In this document: positions 18,696 to 29,765 of the stretch, piece after piece
Layout: each line of letters opens with the position of its first letter
Numbering within the stretch: the stretch's first letter is position 1
Assembly (NCBI RefSeq): GCF_014268505.2
Contig: NZ_JABWQP020000001.1
Location: forward strand, 1,054,001-1,118,000
Reading direction: 5' to 3'
DNA: 64,000 bases
Source of the DNA: Pseudomonas khorasanensis
Lineage (GTDB): Bacteria; Pseudomonadota; Gammaproteobacteria; Pseudomonadales; Pseudomonadaceae
The notes under the pieces: generated by a model
The model's input: the letters and a program-made list of their open reading frames with translations, nothing else
What the model was told of the DNA's origin: nothing
Database searches by the model: none
Position numbers and translations under genes: made by a program

Positions 18696-19634
18696 TTGAG
18701 TGATTTGTCGAGTACCCAACCCGCACTGTCCAACACCAATCCACTGACCGTTTACCTGGCACGGCTGGCGCCCTCCAGCCAGTTGACCATGCGCTATGTG
18801 CTGCAAGACGCCGCCGACCGCCTCGGTTTCGAGGACATGGATATTGAAGAGATTCCCTGGCATGGGCTGCAACCGGAAGACGTCGTGGCCCTGGTCGCCG
18901 CGTTACGCGCCGACGGTTATGCGCCCAACACCTCGTCGTTGTACGTGAACGCGATGCGCGGCGTGATGAACGAGGCCTGGCGCATGAGCCTGATCACACA
19001 GGATCACTTGCTGAAGATGCGTTCGGTCAAAGGCATCGCCGGCACGCGACTGTCGCAGGGGCGCAACCTCAAGCGCACCTTGATTCATGAACTGATGGAA
19101 GTCTGCGCCGCCGACCCGCGCCCGCAAGGCCTGCGCGACGCAGCAGTGATTGCGCTGCTGTACGGCACGGGCATGCGCAAGTCGGAGTCGGTGGATCTGG
19201 ATTTGAGTCAGGTCGATTTCAGGGAACGCAGCCTGACTGTGACCGGCAAGGGCAATAAACAGCTGATCAAGTACGCGCCGGCCTGGGCATTCGCCAAGCT
19301 CGATGCCTGGCTGGAGCTGCGCCGCTCACAGCTCAAGGAGGGCGAAAGTGATGACGCGTTTCTGTTCAACCGCATTCGCCGAGGCAGCCACATCACCCGC
19401 GAGCGCATCACCAAGCACGCGATTTATTACATTGCCCGTCAGCGCGGTACGCAGGTCGGGGTGAAGATCATGCCGCACGATTTCCGTCGCTCGTTCATCA
19501 CTCGAGTGATCGAGGAACACGACCTGTCGATCGCACAGAAACTGGCGCACCACAGCAATATCCAGACGACCGCCAACTACGATGTGCGTGATGACAACGA
19601 GCGGCGGCGGGCGGTGGATCGCTTCGACTTGTAA
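18696..19634 (+). CDS. Tyrosine recombinase/phage-type integrase
   Basis: 312 residues if started at TTG 18696 (MSDLSSTQPAL), which has AAGG 10 bases upstream. An N-terminal SAM-like core-binding domain (about 1-130) is followed by the catalytic domain with the full set of residues: Arg in GTGMRKSES, HxxR in PHDFRRSF, and HxxxxxTxxYD in HHSNIQTTANYD. It could be a XerC/D-like recombinase acting at an unknown site or the remains of an integrated element, since no other mobile genes accompany it. It stops 6 bases before the convergent pqiC stop. Confidence 0.8.
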   Translation: MSDLSSTQPALSNTNPLTVYLARLAPSSQLTMRYVLQDAADRLGFEDMDIEEIPWHGLQPEDVVALVAALRADGYAPNTSSLYVNAMRGVMNEAWRMSLITQDHLLKMRSVKGIAGTRLSQGRNLKRTLIHELMEVCAADPRPQGLRDAAVIALLYGTGMRKSESVDLDLSQVDFRERSLTVTGKGNKQLIKYAPAWAFAKLDAWLELRRSQLKEGESDDAFLFNRIRRGSHITRERITKHAIYYIARQRGTQVGVKIMPHDFRRSFITRVIEEHDLSIAQKLAHHSNIQTTANYDVRDDNERRRAVDRFDL

Positions 19635-19640
19635 GGCTGA

Positions 19641-20192
19641 TCAACCGGGCGAAGGGCAGTTGCGTGGACCGGTCGCCGCCTGGACGATCTGCGCGGCCAG
19701 GCGTTTAACGTTGTTCTGCTGCGCGGTGACCAGTTCCTCGATGCTCGGCCCCGACGGTGTCTGCAAGACTGAACGGCACGTCAGCAACGCTGCGTCCGCC
19801 GCCCCGAGCGGACGCAAGCGCCATTTCACGTCGATCAAGGCGTACTGGCCGGGAATCGAGTCGAAGCGTTGTACATCAAGGCGCACGGAGGCTTGTTGCT
19901 GGCCGACGCCATTACTCAATTGATCGAGCATCGCACCTCGCAACTCATCGGCAAGGCTGGCGCTCCACCAATCGGTTTCGAGGATCGCCACACCGCTGTT
20001 GCCCTCGCGAATAACGATTTGTGCGCGATCAACCTGCGGCGGCACGGTGATGCTTTCGATGGCAATGTCAGCGCTGCTGCGGCTGGTGCCCTGATGCACC
20101 GGGGTCAATGTGTGAAAGCTGATCGGGTCGCTGCGGCACGCGCCCAGAAGCACAAACGCAGCAAGCACGGTGATCTTCAACGGTAAAGCCAT
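19641..20192 (-). CDS. pqiC: PqiC-like ABC-type transport auxiliary lipoprotein
   Basis: 183 residues from ATG 20192, with AGGAG 9 bases upstream; a TTG at 20213 overlapping the pqiB stop is less likely. A lipoprotein signal ends in LLGAC (Cys near residue 19). The rest fits the PqiC/DUF330-type outer-membrane lipoprotein (start of domain FHTLTPV, then IAIESITVPPQVDR). In E. coli, PqiC works with PqiB in lipid transport across the periplasm. It directly follows pqiB here and overlaps none of it from this start. Confidence 0.78.
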   Translation of the reverse strand: MALPLKITVLAAFVLLGACRSDPISFHTLTPVHQGTSRSSADIAIESITVPPQVDRAQIVIREGNSGVAILETDWWSASLADELRGAMLDQLSNGVGQQQASVRLDVQRFDSIPGQYALIDVKWRLRPLGAADAALLTCRSVLQTPSGPSIEELVTAQQNNVKRLAAQIVQAATGPRNCPSPG

Positions 20193-20209
20193 GGAATCAG
20201 CTCCTGTGC

Positions 20210-21865
20210 TCAATTGCGGGGCGGTCCTTTGAGGTCCAGCGGCGCTGCGTTGTCCGGGCGTCCGCGAATCAGCGACTCAGGGTGCCGGCCAAGGTAGTCC
20301 GACAGCTCACGCAAAGAGCGCGACATGCGCCCGAGTTCGTCGAGGGTCTCGGTCAATTGTTCGCGCTGCGGTGAGTCTTCGGCCAGGGTCGAATTGGCGG
20401 ATTGCAGGGTCTTGCTGACGTCCGCGAGGGTGCTCTGCACGCCCGGCAGCGTCTTGGCATTGAATTGCTTGAGGCCTTTGCGCAGCTCGACCAGATTACC
20501 GTCGAGGTTGCTGGCGATACGTTCCACCGGCAGCGCATTGATCTTGTTGACCATCGCTTCGAGTTTTTCCTGCAACTGCTCGAGGCTGCCCGGTATCGTC
20601 GGAATACTGACCGGCCGAGCGCTTGGATCGAAGGCGACTTTCGGTGCTTTCGGGTAGAAATCCAGCGAAATGTACAACTGGCCAGTGAGCAGGTTGCCGT
20701 TGCGTGCCTGAGCGCGCAGGCCGTTCTCGATGAAAGTGCCAATCAGGCGCGCGCCGGTGGCCTCGTCGTTCTCGTCTCCATGGTAGGTCTTGAGTATTTT
20801 CGCGTGGGCGCGACCTAGTCGTTGCGGATAGATGACGATGCCGACATTGACCGGAAAGCTGCGTTTGACCTCGTCGAAATCCAGGTTGACGCCGACCACC
20901 CGACCAATTTCGATGCCCAGGAACTCCACGGGCGCATCGACCTTGAGCCCACGCAATGCCTGGTCGAAACGCAACGTCAGGTATTGCGCCTTGCCATCGG
21001 GCGGGGCGAGGGCGGCGGTCTGGGTGGCGAACAGTTCGAAGTTCTTTTCTTCGCCGGCGGGCGTGTCGTTGGGGCTGTAGTCCGGGGCGCGGAAGGCGAT
21101 GCCACCGACCAGCAGACTCGACAGCGATTCGGTCTTCACCGCAACGCCGTTGGCGCCGACATTGACGTCGATGCCGCTGGCGTTCCAGAAACGGGTGTTT
21201 TCAGTGACGTAGGTATCGTTGGGTGAATGAATGAACACCTCGACATTGACGCCTTTGCCATCTTGATCCAGTGCGTAGGCCACCACCTGGCCCACCGGAA
21301 TCTTGCGGTAATAGACCGGCGAACCAATGTCCAGCGAACCCAGGTCTGCGGTATGCAGGGTGAACCGCTTGCCCGGTTCGCCATACGTGATCGGCGGCGG
21401 GTTCTCCAGGCCTTTGAAATCTTTTCTGCGATTATTCGACTGGCCAATGTCGGCACCGATGTAGTCACCCGAGAACAGTGTGTCGATGCCGGACACGCCG
21501 CCGGCACCGATGCGCGGCCGCACGACCCAGAACTGCGAGTCCTCGCGGGTGAAGGCTTCGGCCTGCTTGGCCAGTTTGATCGTGGCGTTGACGTTTTTAT
21601 GATCGTTGGCCAGTTCGACTTCCGAGACATGGCCGATGACCACGTTGCGGTATCTGACTTCGGTCTTGTTGGCGGTGAGGCCATCACCGGTCTTGAAGGT
21701 GACGGTGATCGTCGGGCCTTCCTGAAGGATGTTGTGTACCACCAGCGAGATGCCCACCAATACGGCCACAATCGGCACGATCCATACCAGTGAGACGCCG
21801 AAGCGACCGGTTTTGATCGGTGCCTGGCCCGGTGCTCGCGGCTCGTCGCTGGGTGACGACTTCAT
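20210..21865 (-). CDS. pqiB: PqiB-like MCE-domain periplasmic lipid transport protein
   Basis: 551 residues from ATG 21865 (MKSSPSDEP), preceded by GGAGGAC. One N-terminal membrane helix (about 26-46) is followed by three MCE domains (about 50-140, 165-245 and 295-390), each beginning with a GxxVYYR or TEVRYRN type strand. The C-terminal helical part holds coiled-coil repeats (EQLQEKLEAMVNK). Proteins of this group form hexameric tunnels for lipid traffic between the membranes. The usual multi-pass PqiA partner is not next to it. Confidence 0.85.
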   Translation of the reverse strand: MKSSPSDEPRAPGQAPIKTGRFGVSLVWIVPIVAVLVGISLVVHNILQEGPTITVTFKTGDGLTANKTEVRYRNVVIGHVSEVELANDHKNVNATIKLAKQAEAFTREDSQFWVVRPRIGAGGVSGIDTLFSGDYIGADIGQSNNRRKDFKGLENPPPITYGEPGKRFTLHTADLGSLDIGSPVYYRKIPVGQVVAYALDQDGKGVNVEVFIHSPNDTYVTENTRFWNASGIDVNVGANGVAVKTESLSSLLVGGIAFRAPDYSPNDTPAGEEKNFELFATQTAALAPPDGKAQYLTLRFDQALRGLKVDAPVEFLGIEIGRVVGVNLDFDEVKRSFPVNVGIVIYPQRLGRAHAKILKTYHGDENDEATGARLIGTFIENGLRAQARNGNLLTGQLYISLDFYPKAPKVAFDPSARPVSIPTIPGSLEQLQEKLEAMVNKINALPVERIASNLDGNLVELRKGLKQFNAKTLPGVQSTLADVSKTLQSANSTLAEDSPQREQLTETLDELGRMSRSLRELSDYLGRHPESLIRGRPDNAAPLDLKGPPRN

Positions 21866-22020
21866 CCATGTCCTCCTCAATTCGTTGGGCACTGAGCGTC
21901 AGGAACGCAAAAGCACTTCCTCAATATAGAAGTGCTTGGCGATAGAGCAAATGTGTATAGCTGGCGTGCACCGCAAAATCCCTTGGCAGGCGCTGGGGGA
22001 AGGCTGCATTTGTTGATCAT

Positions 22021-22077
22021 GTTCGGGACGCAGAGCGTCCCCGGCTGCATTCCCACGCAGAGCGTGGGAACGATCAA
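22021..22077. repeat. Second REP family, inverted pair
   Basis: GGGACGCAGAGCGTCCC and TTCCCACGCAGAGCGTGGGAA, two small hairpins in a row, in the gap between puuB-like and pqiB genes. It is a different REP class from the GGGAGCGAGC type. Reading frames through it give [17 protein letters not shown] peptides, which are artefacts of the repeat. Confidence 0.75.
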
Positions 22078-22117
22078 GTTCGAGGCCGCTTTAAGTCCGG
22101 GAATGTGTAGGCACCTG

Positions 22118-24684
<2,567 letters not shown>

Positions 24685-26043
24685 TCAGACGCTGAGCAGC
24701 AGGAATTCGCGCTCCCATGAACTGATCACGCGCTTGAAGTTTTCGTGTTCGGCGCGCTTCACCGCCACGTAGCCACGGACGAATTTGCTGCCCAGGTACT
24801 CGGTCACTTTCAGGCAGTCTTCCATCTGCGTCAGGGCTTCTTCGATGGTGATCGGCAGGCGCAGGTTGCGTCGCTCGTAAGCACGGCCTTCGACGGCTGC
24901 GCTCGGTTCGATCTTCTCGACCATGCCGATGTAGCCGCACAGCAGGCTGGCGGCAATCGCCAGGTAAGGATTGGCGTCGGCGCCCGGCAAACGGTTCTCC
25001 ACCCGCATCGACTCCGGCCCCGAAGTTGGTACCCGCAGACCCACCGTGCGGTTCTCTTCGCCCCATTCAACGTTGACCGGCGCCGAGGTGTCCGGCAGGA
25101 AGCGGCGGAACGAATTGACGTTGGGCGCGAACATCGGCAGGACTTTCGGGATGTACTTTTGCAGGCCGCCGATGTGATGGCGGAACAGCTCGCTCATCGT
25201 GCCGTCGGCGTCGGCAAAAATCGGCTGGCCGGTGGCGATATCGACCACGCTCTGGTGCAAGTGCATGGCGCTGCCGGGCTCGTCGCCGATCGGTTTGGCC
25301 ATAAACGTCGCGGTGACGTTGTGCTTGAGCGCCGCTTCGCGCAGGGTGCGTTTGAACACGGTGATCTGGTCGGCCAGATCCAGCGCATCGCCGTGGCGGA
25401 AGTTGATTTCCATCTGCGCCGGGCCGTCTTCGTGGATCAACGTGTCGAGGTCCAGGCCCTGCAGTTCGCACCAGTCGTAGACGTCTTCGAACAGCGGGTC
25501 GAATTCGTTGGCGGCATCAATTGAAAACGACTGTCGGCCGCTTTCGGCACGGCCCGAGCGGCCCAACGGAGCCTTGAGCGGCAAGTCCGGGTCTTCGCAG
25601 CGCTGGGTCAGGTAAAACTCCATTTCGGGCGCGACAATCGGCTTCCAGCCCTTGTCGGTGTACAACTGCAAGACTTTCTTCAGCACGTTGCGCGGCGACA
25701 GTTCGATCGGGTTGCCGAACTTGTCGAAGGTGTCGTGGATCACGATGGCGGTCGGCTCGATCGCCCAGGGAATCACATACATGGCATCGGACACCGGCTT
25801 GCAGACCATGTCGATGTCAGCCGGGTCGAGCAAATCGTAGTAGATGTCGTCGTCGACAAAATCCCCGGTTACCGTTTGCAGCAGCACACTTTCCGGCAGG
25901 CGCATGCCTCGCTCATGCAGGAACTTGTTGGTCGGTGCGATCTTGCCGCGGGCGATGCCGGTCAGGTCGCTGACCACACATTCAACTTCGGTAATCTTGT
26001 GATCTTTCAGCCACGTGAACAGCTGATCGAAAGGGGCATTCAT
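24685..26043 (-). CDS. Glutamine-synthetase-family glutamate--putrescine ligase, PuuA/SpuI-like
   Basis: 452 residues from ATG 26043 (MNAPFDQLFTWL). It is a GS-fold enzyme with the nucleotide/metal motifs APEMEFYL (near 140), GPAQMEINFRHGD (near 225), the HLHQS near 270 and the C-terminal SGPESMRVENRLPGADANPYL. This group ligates glutamate to putrescine or a related amine as the first step of amine breakdown. It heads the minus-strand polyamine unit; a REP cluster separates it from the binding-protein gene. True glutamine synthetases carry an adenylylation site that I do not see here. Confidence 0.85.
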   Translation of the reverse strand: MNAPFDQLFTWLKDHKITEVECVVSDLTGIARGKIAPTNKFLHERGMRLPESVLLQTVTGDFVDDDIYYDLLDPADIDMVCKPVSDAMYVIPWAIEPTAIVIHDTFDKFGNPIELSPRNVLKKVLQLYTDKGWKPIVAPEMEFYLTQRCEDPDLPLKAPLGRSGRAESGRQSFSIDAANEFDPLFEDVYDWCELQGLDLDTLIHEDGPAQMEINFRHGDALDLADQITVFKRTLREAALKHNVTATFMAKPIGDEPGSAMHLHQSVVDIATGQPIFADADGTMSELFRHHIGGLQKYIPKVLPMFAPNVNSFRRFLPDTSAPVNVEWGEENRTVGLRVPTSGPESMRVENRLPGADANPYLAIAASLLCGYIGMVEKIEPSAAVEGRAYERRNLRLPITIEEALTQMEDCLKVTEYLGSKFVRGYVAVKRAEHENFKRVISSWEREFLLLSV

Positions 26044-26175
26044 AAAGACCTCGTTATTGGTTTTATAGACGCCGGGGAGGGCGGGTTTCATCTTCCGCCC
26101 CTTCCCCTGTGGCGCGTTGGCGACTATCTTGGGCGCGGCTTGCGATTCCATCTATCCACTTTAAGCAGCACCAAA

Positions 26176-26194
26176 GCGCACCAAAAGAGTGCGC
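26176..26194. promoter_or_regulatory. Perfect inverted repeat just upstream of the AraC-type gene
   Basis: GCGCAC, 7 bases, GTGCGC, preceded by a GCACCAAA direct repeat (26168 and 26178). It ends 11 bases before the start ATG at 26206, between two divergent genes. It could be an operator for autoregulation or the polyamine genes. Confidence 0.4.
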
Positions 26195-26205
26195 AAGGTC
26201 ACCCC

Positions 26206-27105
26206 ATGACAACGTGCAATTCGCTACTGGTTCAAGCGTTCAACACCGCCGATGTGGCCGAGCAAATCCGCGCCACGCCGGGCTGGGTCCAGCATTATCA
26301 GCAGATGTCGCCCGGGCATTTCGCCGGGCAGATTCGTTATCTGGATCTGCAAGGCGTCGAGGTTTACGAAGAGCAGATGAACACCCGGGTCGAACAGAAT
26401 TTCAGTGCGCCTTCGGGTGCGCTGGCGTTCTGTTTTGATCGCAGCGACAACGCGCTTTATCTGCTCAATGAAGAGAGCCGCAACATCTGGATCACGCCGG
26501 AGAACTACCGGGAGATTGCTGTAGTGTTCGGGGCGGATTTTGTCCGCCAGCACGGTCTGGATGTGGCGAAACTGGAAGGCCTGTTCATGGCGCCGCTCAA
26601 CTGCGGACAGAACGTTTTGTTCAGTGGCTGGTTAAGCTCCATTCTCACGAAGATTTCGCAAGCTGTTGATTCAATGGATAAAGATCGCCTGACTCAGCAG
26701 CTGCTTGAGGACTGTCTGTTCATCCTCGACAACGCCCGCACGAGCCTAGACCGCGGCGCACTGCAGCGGCGCAACGAGGAACGCAAGATCATGAAACGCG
26801 TGGGGGAGTGGGCGGCTGATTCGCCGGAAGAGGCGCTCAATCTGCTTGAACTGGCGCAGGTGGCGGGGGTGTCGCTGAGGCAATTGCAACAGGCCTTCAA
26901 GGCCTACACGGGAATGACGCCAAGTCACTGGTTGCGCCTGCGTCGGTTGAACAGCGCGCATCGGGAATTGCTCAAACGCCGCCCGACCGAAACCACCGTG
27001 GCAGAAGTCGCCATGCACTGGTCGTTCTGGCATTTGGGGCGTTTTTCCAGCAGCTATCGGGCGCTGTTCAAGGAGCTGCCGAGCGAGACGCTGAAGCGCG
27101 GGTGA
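26206..27105 (+). CDS. AraC-family regulator, probably of the polyamine genes
   Basis: 299 residues from ATG 26206 (MTTCNSLLVQAF). The C-terminal 110 residues hold the AraC DNA-binding domain (ELAQVAGVSLRQLQQAFKAY and the second helix pair up to SSSYRALFKELP). The N-terminal half is EutR/FeaR-like in length. It is divergent from the PuuA-like gene, separated by 162 bases. It converges with the acyltransferase gene, whose stop is 11 bases away. The upstream open frame to 25735 lies inside the ligase gene and is not used. Confidence 0.83.
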   Translation: MTTCNSLLVQAFNTADVAEQIRATPGWVQHYQQMSPGHFAGQIRYLDLQGVEVYEEQMNTRVEQNFSAPSGALAFCFDRSDNALYLLNEESRNIWITPENYREIAVVFGADFVRQHGLDVAKLEGLFMAPLNCGQNVLFSGWLSSILTKISQAVDSMDKDRLTQQLLEDCLFILDNARTSLDRGALQRRNEERKIMKRVGEWAADSPEEALNLLELAQVAGVSLRQLQQAFKAYTGMTPSHWLRLRRLNSAHRELLKRRPTETTVAEVAMHWSFWHLGRFSSSYRALFKELPSETLKRG

Positions 27106-27116
27106 TGTCTGCAGCC

Positions 27117-28166
27117 CTAATCGGCGCTGACACGTTTGAAGGACATTGAAAGGGACCTTTTGATGGATCGGGCCATGGGTCTTTCTATTTGCTCGTGAAT
27201 TAACCAGGAAACACTGATCATGAACGCCACGGTGCCCCAGAGCAGCACGTGAGGGTTTACCGCCGGATAGGCGATGTTGAAGATCATGAAACCGATCATT
27301 TGATGCAGCAGGTAAAGCGGATAGGTCAGCGCGCCCAGGGCTGTCCAGTTCCAGCGTTGCAGGGCTGCCATGCGGTTCGTCGCGATCAACAGAAAGATCA
27401 CGAAAAACAGCACAACCATGGCGCAGATGATCAGCGGGTTGTAGTCGGTCGAGTATTTGCTTTCGATCTCTGCCGCCCAAACCACTGCGGTGAAACTCGC
27501 CAGTGCCAGCGCACCCACCAGCAGCAAAACGCGCAGCGGGGTGAAGCCTTTGGCCCAGACCAGATAAAACGTTGCACCGGCGATAAACCAGGCCGCGTAA
27601 TCGGTAATCAGCATCGAGCGCAGCTTTTCAAATTCCAGTACCTCGGCGGTTGCGGAGATCAACAGCCAGGCCACCATGCAGGGCTCGATCCTGTCTATTT
27701 TCTTCAAGGCCAGGAGAACCGAAATCATCAGATAGAACTTGATCTCAACGAACAGCGACCAGTACACGCCGTCGATGGGCTCGACATTCATCATCTCGCT
27801 CAAAAACGCCATGTTGACCACGTATTGATAAAAATCAGCGCTGAACCGTGGCTGCCCGACGGCAAGGGTGACCAGAAACGTAATCGTGCAGCACACCCAG
27901 AAGGCCGGGCAAAGGCGGACCACGCGGGAAATGAAAAAGACCCTCAGATTGTTGCTGGAGGCGGTCATCAAAATCACGAAGCCGCTGATCATGAAGAACA
28001 GCTCGACGCCCAGATAGCCGTACTTGGCAGGCTCAGCCAGGAGCGGGTAGGGCATCGCCGACATGTCGCCCTTGGCGTATCCGCGAAACGCGTAATGAAA
28101 AAACACCACGGCCATGGCCGCCAGAAATCGCAGCAAATCCAGTTCCTTGAGCCGTCGGTTGTTCAT
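27117..28166 (-). CDS. Acyltransferase family 3 membrane protein (EPS modification)
   Basis: 349 residues, about ten hydrophobic segments. The first lines carry the family signature: RFLAAMAVVFFHYAFRG with the conserved His near residue 24 and FMISGFVIL near 58. Such enzymes transfer acetyl or succinyl groups to sugars across the membrane. It is the last gene of the EPS locus; RBS GGAG 9 bases before ATG 28166. A 16-bp palindrome lies just upstream. Most likely decorates the exopolysaccharide repeat unit. Confidence 0.82.
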   Translation of the reverse strand: MNNRRLKELDLLRFLAAMAVVFFHYAFRGYAKGDMSAMPYPLLAEPAKYGYLGVELFFMISGFVILMTASSNNLRVFFISRVVRLCPAFWVCCTITFLVTLAVGQPRFSADFYQYVVNMAFLSEMMNVEPIDGVYWSLFVEIKFYLMISVLLALKKIDRIEPCMVAWLLISATAEVLEFEKLRSMLITDYAAWFIAGATFYLVWAKGFTPLRVLLLVGALALASFTAVVWAAEIESKYSTDYNPLIICAMVVLFFVIFLLIATNRMAALQRWNWTALGALTYPLYLLHQMIGFMIFNIAYPAVNPHVLLWGTVAFMISVSWLIHEQIERPMARSIKRSLSMSFKRVSAD

Positions 28167-28183
28167 GTAAATGCGCTCCAGAC

Positions 28184-28199
28184 TGATCAGCGCTGATCA
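28184..28199. promoter_or_regulatory. 16-bp perfect palindrome upstream of the acyltransferase
   Basis: TGATCAGCGCTGATCA is a perfect palindrome 17 bases upstream of ATG 28166, in the 96-base gap after the GH16 gene. It may be an operator or a processing hairpin that sets acyltransferase levels apart from the rest. Confidence 0.35.
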
Positions 28200-28262
28200 A
28201 AAACTGACGACTCTGCCGAGTTGATTTCGACTCAAGGCGCAAGCTGAAACAGCAGTGGCGGT

Positions 28263-29765
28263 TCACGGCGCACTCCCGGCCTGGGACAGCGATGAACGGC
28301 GTTGCCACATCTTGATGTAGTCAATTTCAAACGTTGAGGGGAGGTCCGCATCATCGACCACGCCGAACCATGACCACATGGCCTCGCTGTCGAAGACGAT
28401 TTCCATGGGAAAGAAGAAGTGCTTGTTTCTCGATTCCCTGACCAGTACGCCATCGACATACCAGCGCAGGGTATCGGGCTGCCAATCGAAGCCGTAGACA
28501 TGAAAGTCATCCGCCAGGCGCCATGGACTGATCCAGATGCTGCCATCGGCGATGTGCTCGGTGCTTTGCGGCGTCGCCCACAGGTGAGCATTCATGTGAT
28601 AGGAGCGGTCCAGGGCGCCGTTCCTGGTCTTGCCGGCGATTTCGAAAATGTCGATTTCGGTGGCGTTATCGGCCATGCCCGTCCAGGCCAGCCAGAACGC
28701 GCTGGAGCCTGCGGAATTCATCGGTTTGGCGCGCGCTTCGTAATAGCCGAACAAGCCGCGCTCAAGGGTGCGGACCATGGCTGAGGTGTAGTCCTTGAAA
28801 CCGAGCTTGACGTACTTTTCCGGCAAGGTTTCCTTGCGAAAGACGATGTTCAGGTTGCCATTGCCGACGCTCGCGTTTCGCTCGGTATACAGCGCTGGTT
28901 TGCGGCCCAGCGATTCGTTGCCGATGCCGTTGTTGACGTGCCAGCGTGTCCGGTCGAGGGTGCTGCCGTTGAACTCGTCGGACAGCTTATCGTTGAGTAC
29001 CCACTGCCCGGCATTGGCCTGGTCAGACAGCGGCAGATTCGGGTTGTTTCGGGCCGGTACTGGACCGAGCGGTCCGACCCGGGTCCAGGTATCCGCGACC
29101 CGGGGAATGGCCACCGACCATCTCTCCGCCAGATACTGAAACGCCTGCTGGCGCTCGGCGAGGGAGGCAAACGCACGGTCGTAGACCAGCACCTCGGCAA
29201 TGTCGCCGCGAAAGTTATCGGCAGTGCCGACCGCGTTACGCCCGACGCCGTAAGGACCAATCGGCACATCGTGAAGCTCCAGCACCGAAACAGTGGTCGC
29301 ATACGCGGCGGTCTGTTGCAGGCTGATGGCGAAATTCGGCAGGACGTTATCGTTGTCAGCGGTTTGCGGGCGTGAGCTGAACAAGCGTTGCCAGGGATCA
29401 ACCTCGGCCTGTTCGGATGTGCGCCGGGACACGACCAGCACCGTCACCGGGCCTTTGGCGCTGCGGATGGCTTTGCCGAGAAACCCCGACACGCCACTGA
29501 AACGCACGACTGCGCGACCACCTGCCGCGTTTGGCAGCCATTGTGGCGCCGAGCCGGGATTGTCGACGGTCGCGTCATGGCCGTTGCCGGATTTGTCGTT
29601 CCAGCGCAGCACGCGGTTCTGCTCATCAAGCTTCACGCTTTGCGCATCGGTCGCGTCCAGCCATAGCACCAACCCGGCGGCGGGGACACCGGGTGGCGCT
29701 TGCGCCGCGTTGCCCGCCAGAGCAACGCACAGCCACCACAGGAACAGCGCGGCTTTGAATTTCAT
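28263..29765 (-). CDS. Secreted GH16 glycoside hydrolase with N-terminal LamG-like domain
   Basis: 500 residues from ATG 29765, sharing ATGA with the galE stop. A signal peptide (MKFKAALFLWWLCVALAGN, cleavage near AQA) is followed by a LamG-like lectin fold (about 25-210) and a GH16 domain (about 240-490). The catalytic motif is EIDIFEIAG (Glu, Asp, Glu in ExDxxE, near residue 375). GH16 enzymes cut beta-1,3 or beta-1,4 glucans and galactans. In an EPS locus it probably trims or releases the polymer, like ExoK in succinoglycan systems. Confidence 0.85.
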   Translation of the reverse strand: MKFKAALFLWWLCVALAGNAAQAPPGVPAAGLVLWLDATDAQSVKLDEQNRVLRWNDKSGNGHDATVDNPGSAPQWLPNAAGGRAVVRFSGVSGFLGKAIRSAKGPVTVLVVSRRTSEQAEVDPWQRLFSSRPQTADNDNVLPNFAISLQQTAAYATTVSVLELHDVPIGPYGVGRNAVGTADNFRGDIAEVLVYDRAFASLAERQQAFQYLAERWSVAIPRVADTWTRVGPLGPVPARNNPNLPLSDQANAGQWVLNDKLSDEFNGSTLDRTRWHVNNGIGNESLGRKPALYTERNASVGNGNLNIVFRKETLPEKYVKLGFKDYTSAMVRTLERGLFGYYEARAKPMNSAGSSAFWLAWTGMADNATEIDIFEIAGKTRNGALDRSYHMNAHLWATPQSTEHIADGSIWISPWRLADDFHVYGFDWQPDTLRWYVDGVLVRESRNKHFFFPMEIVFDSEAMWSWFGVVDDADLPSTFEIDYIKMWQRRSSLSQAGSAP

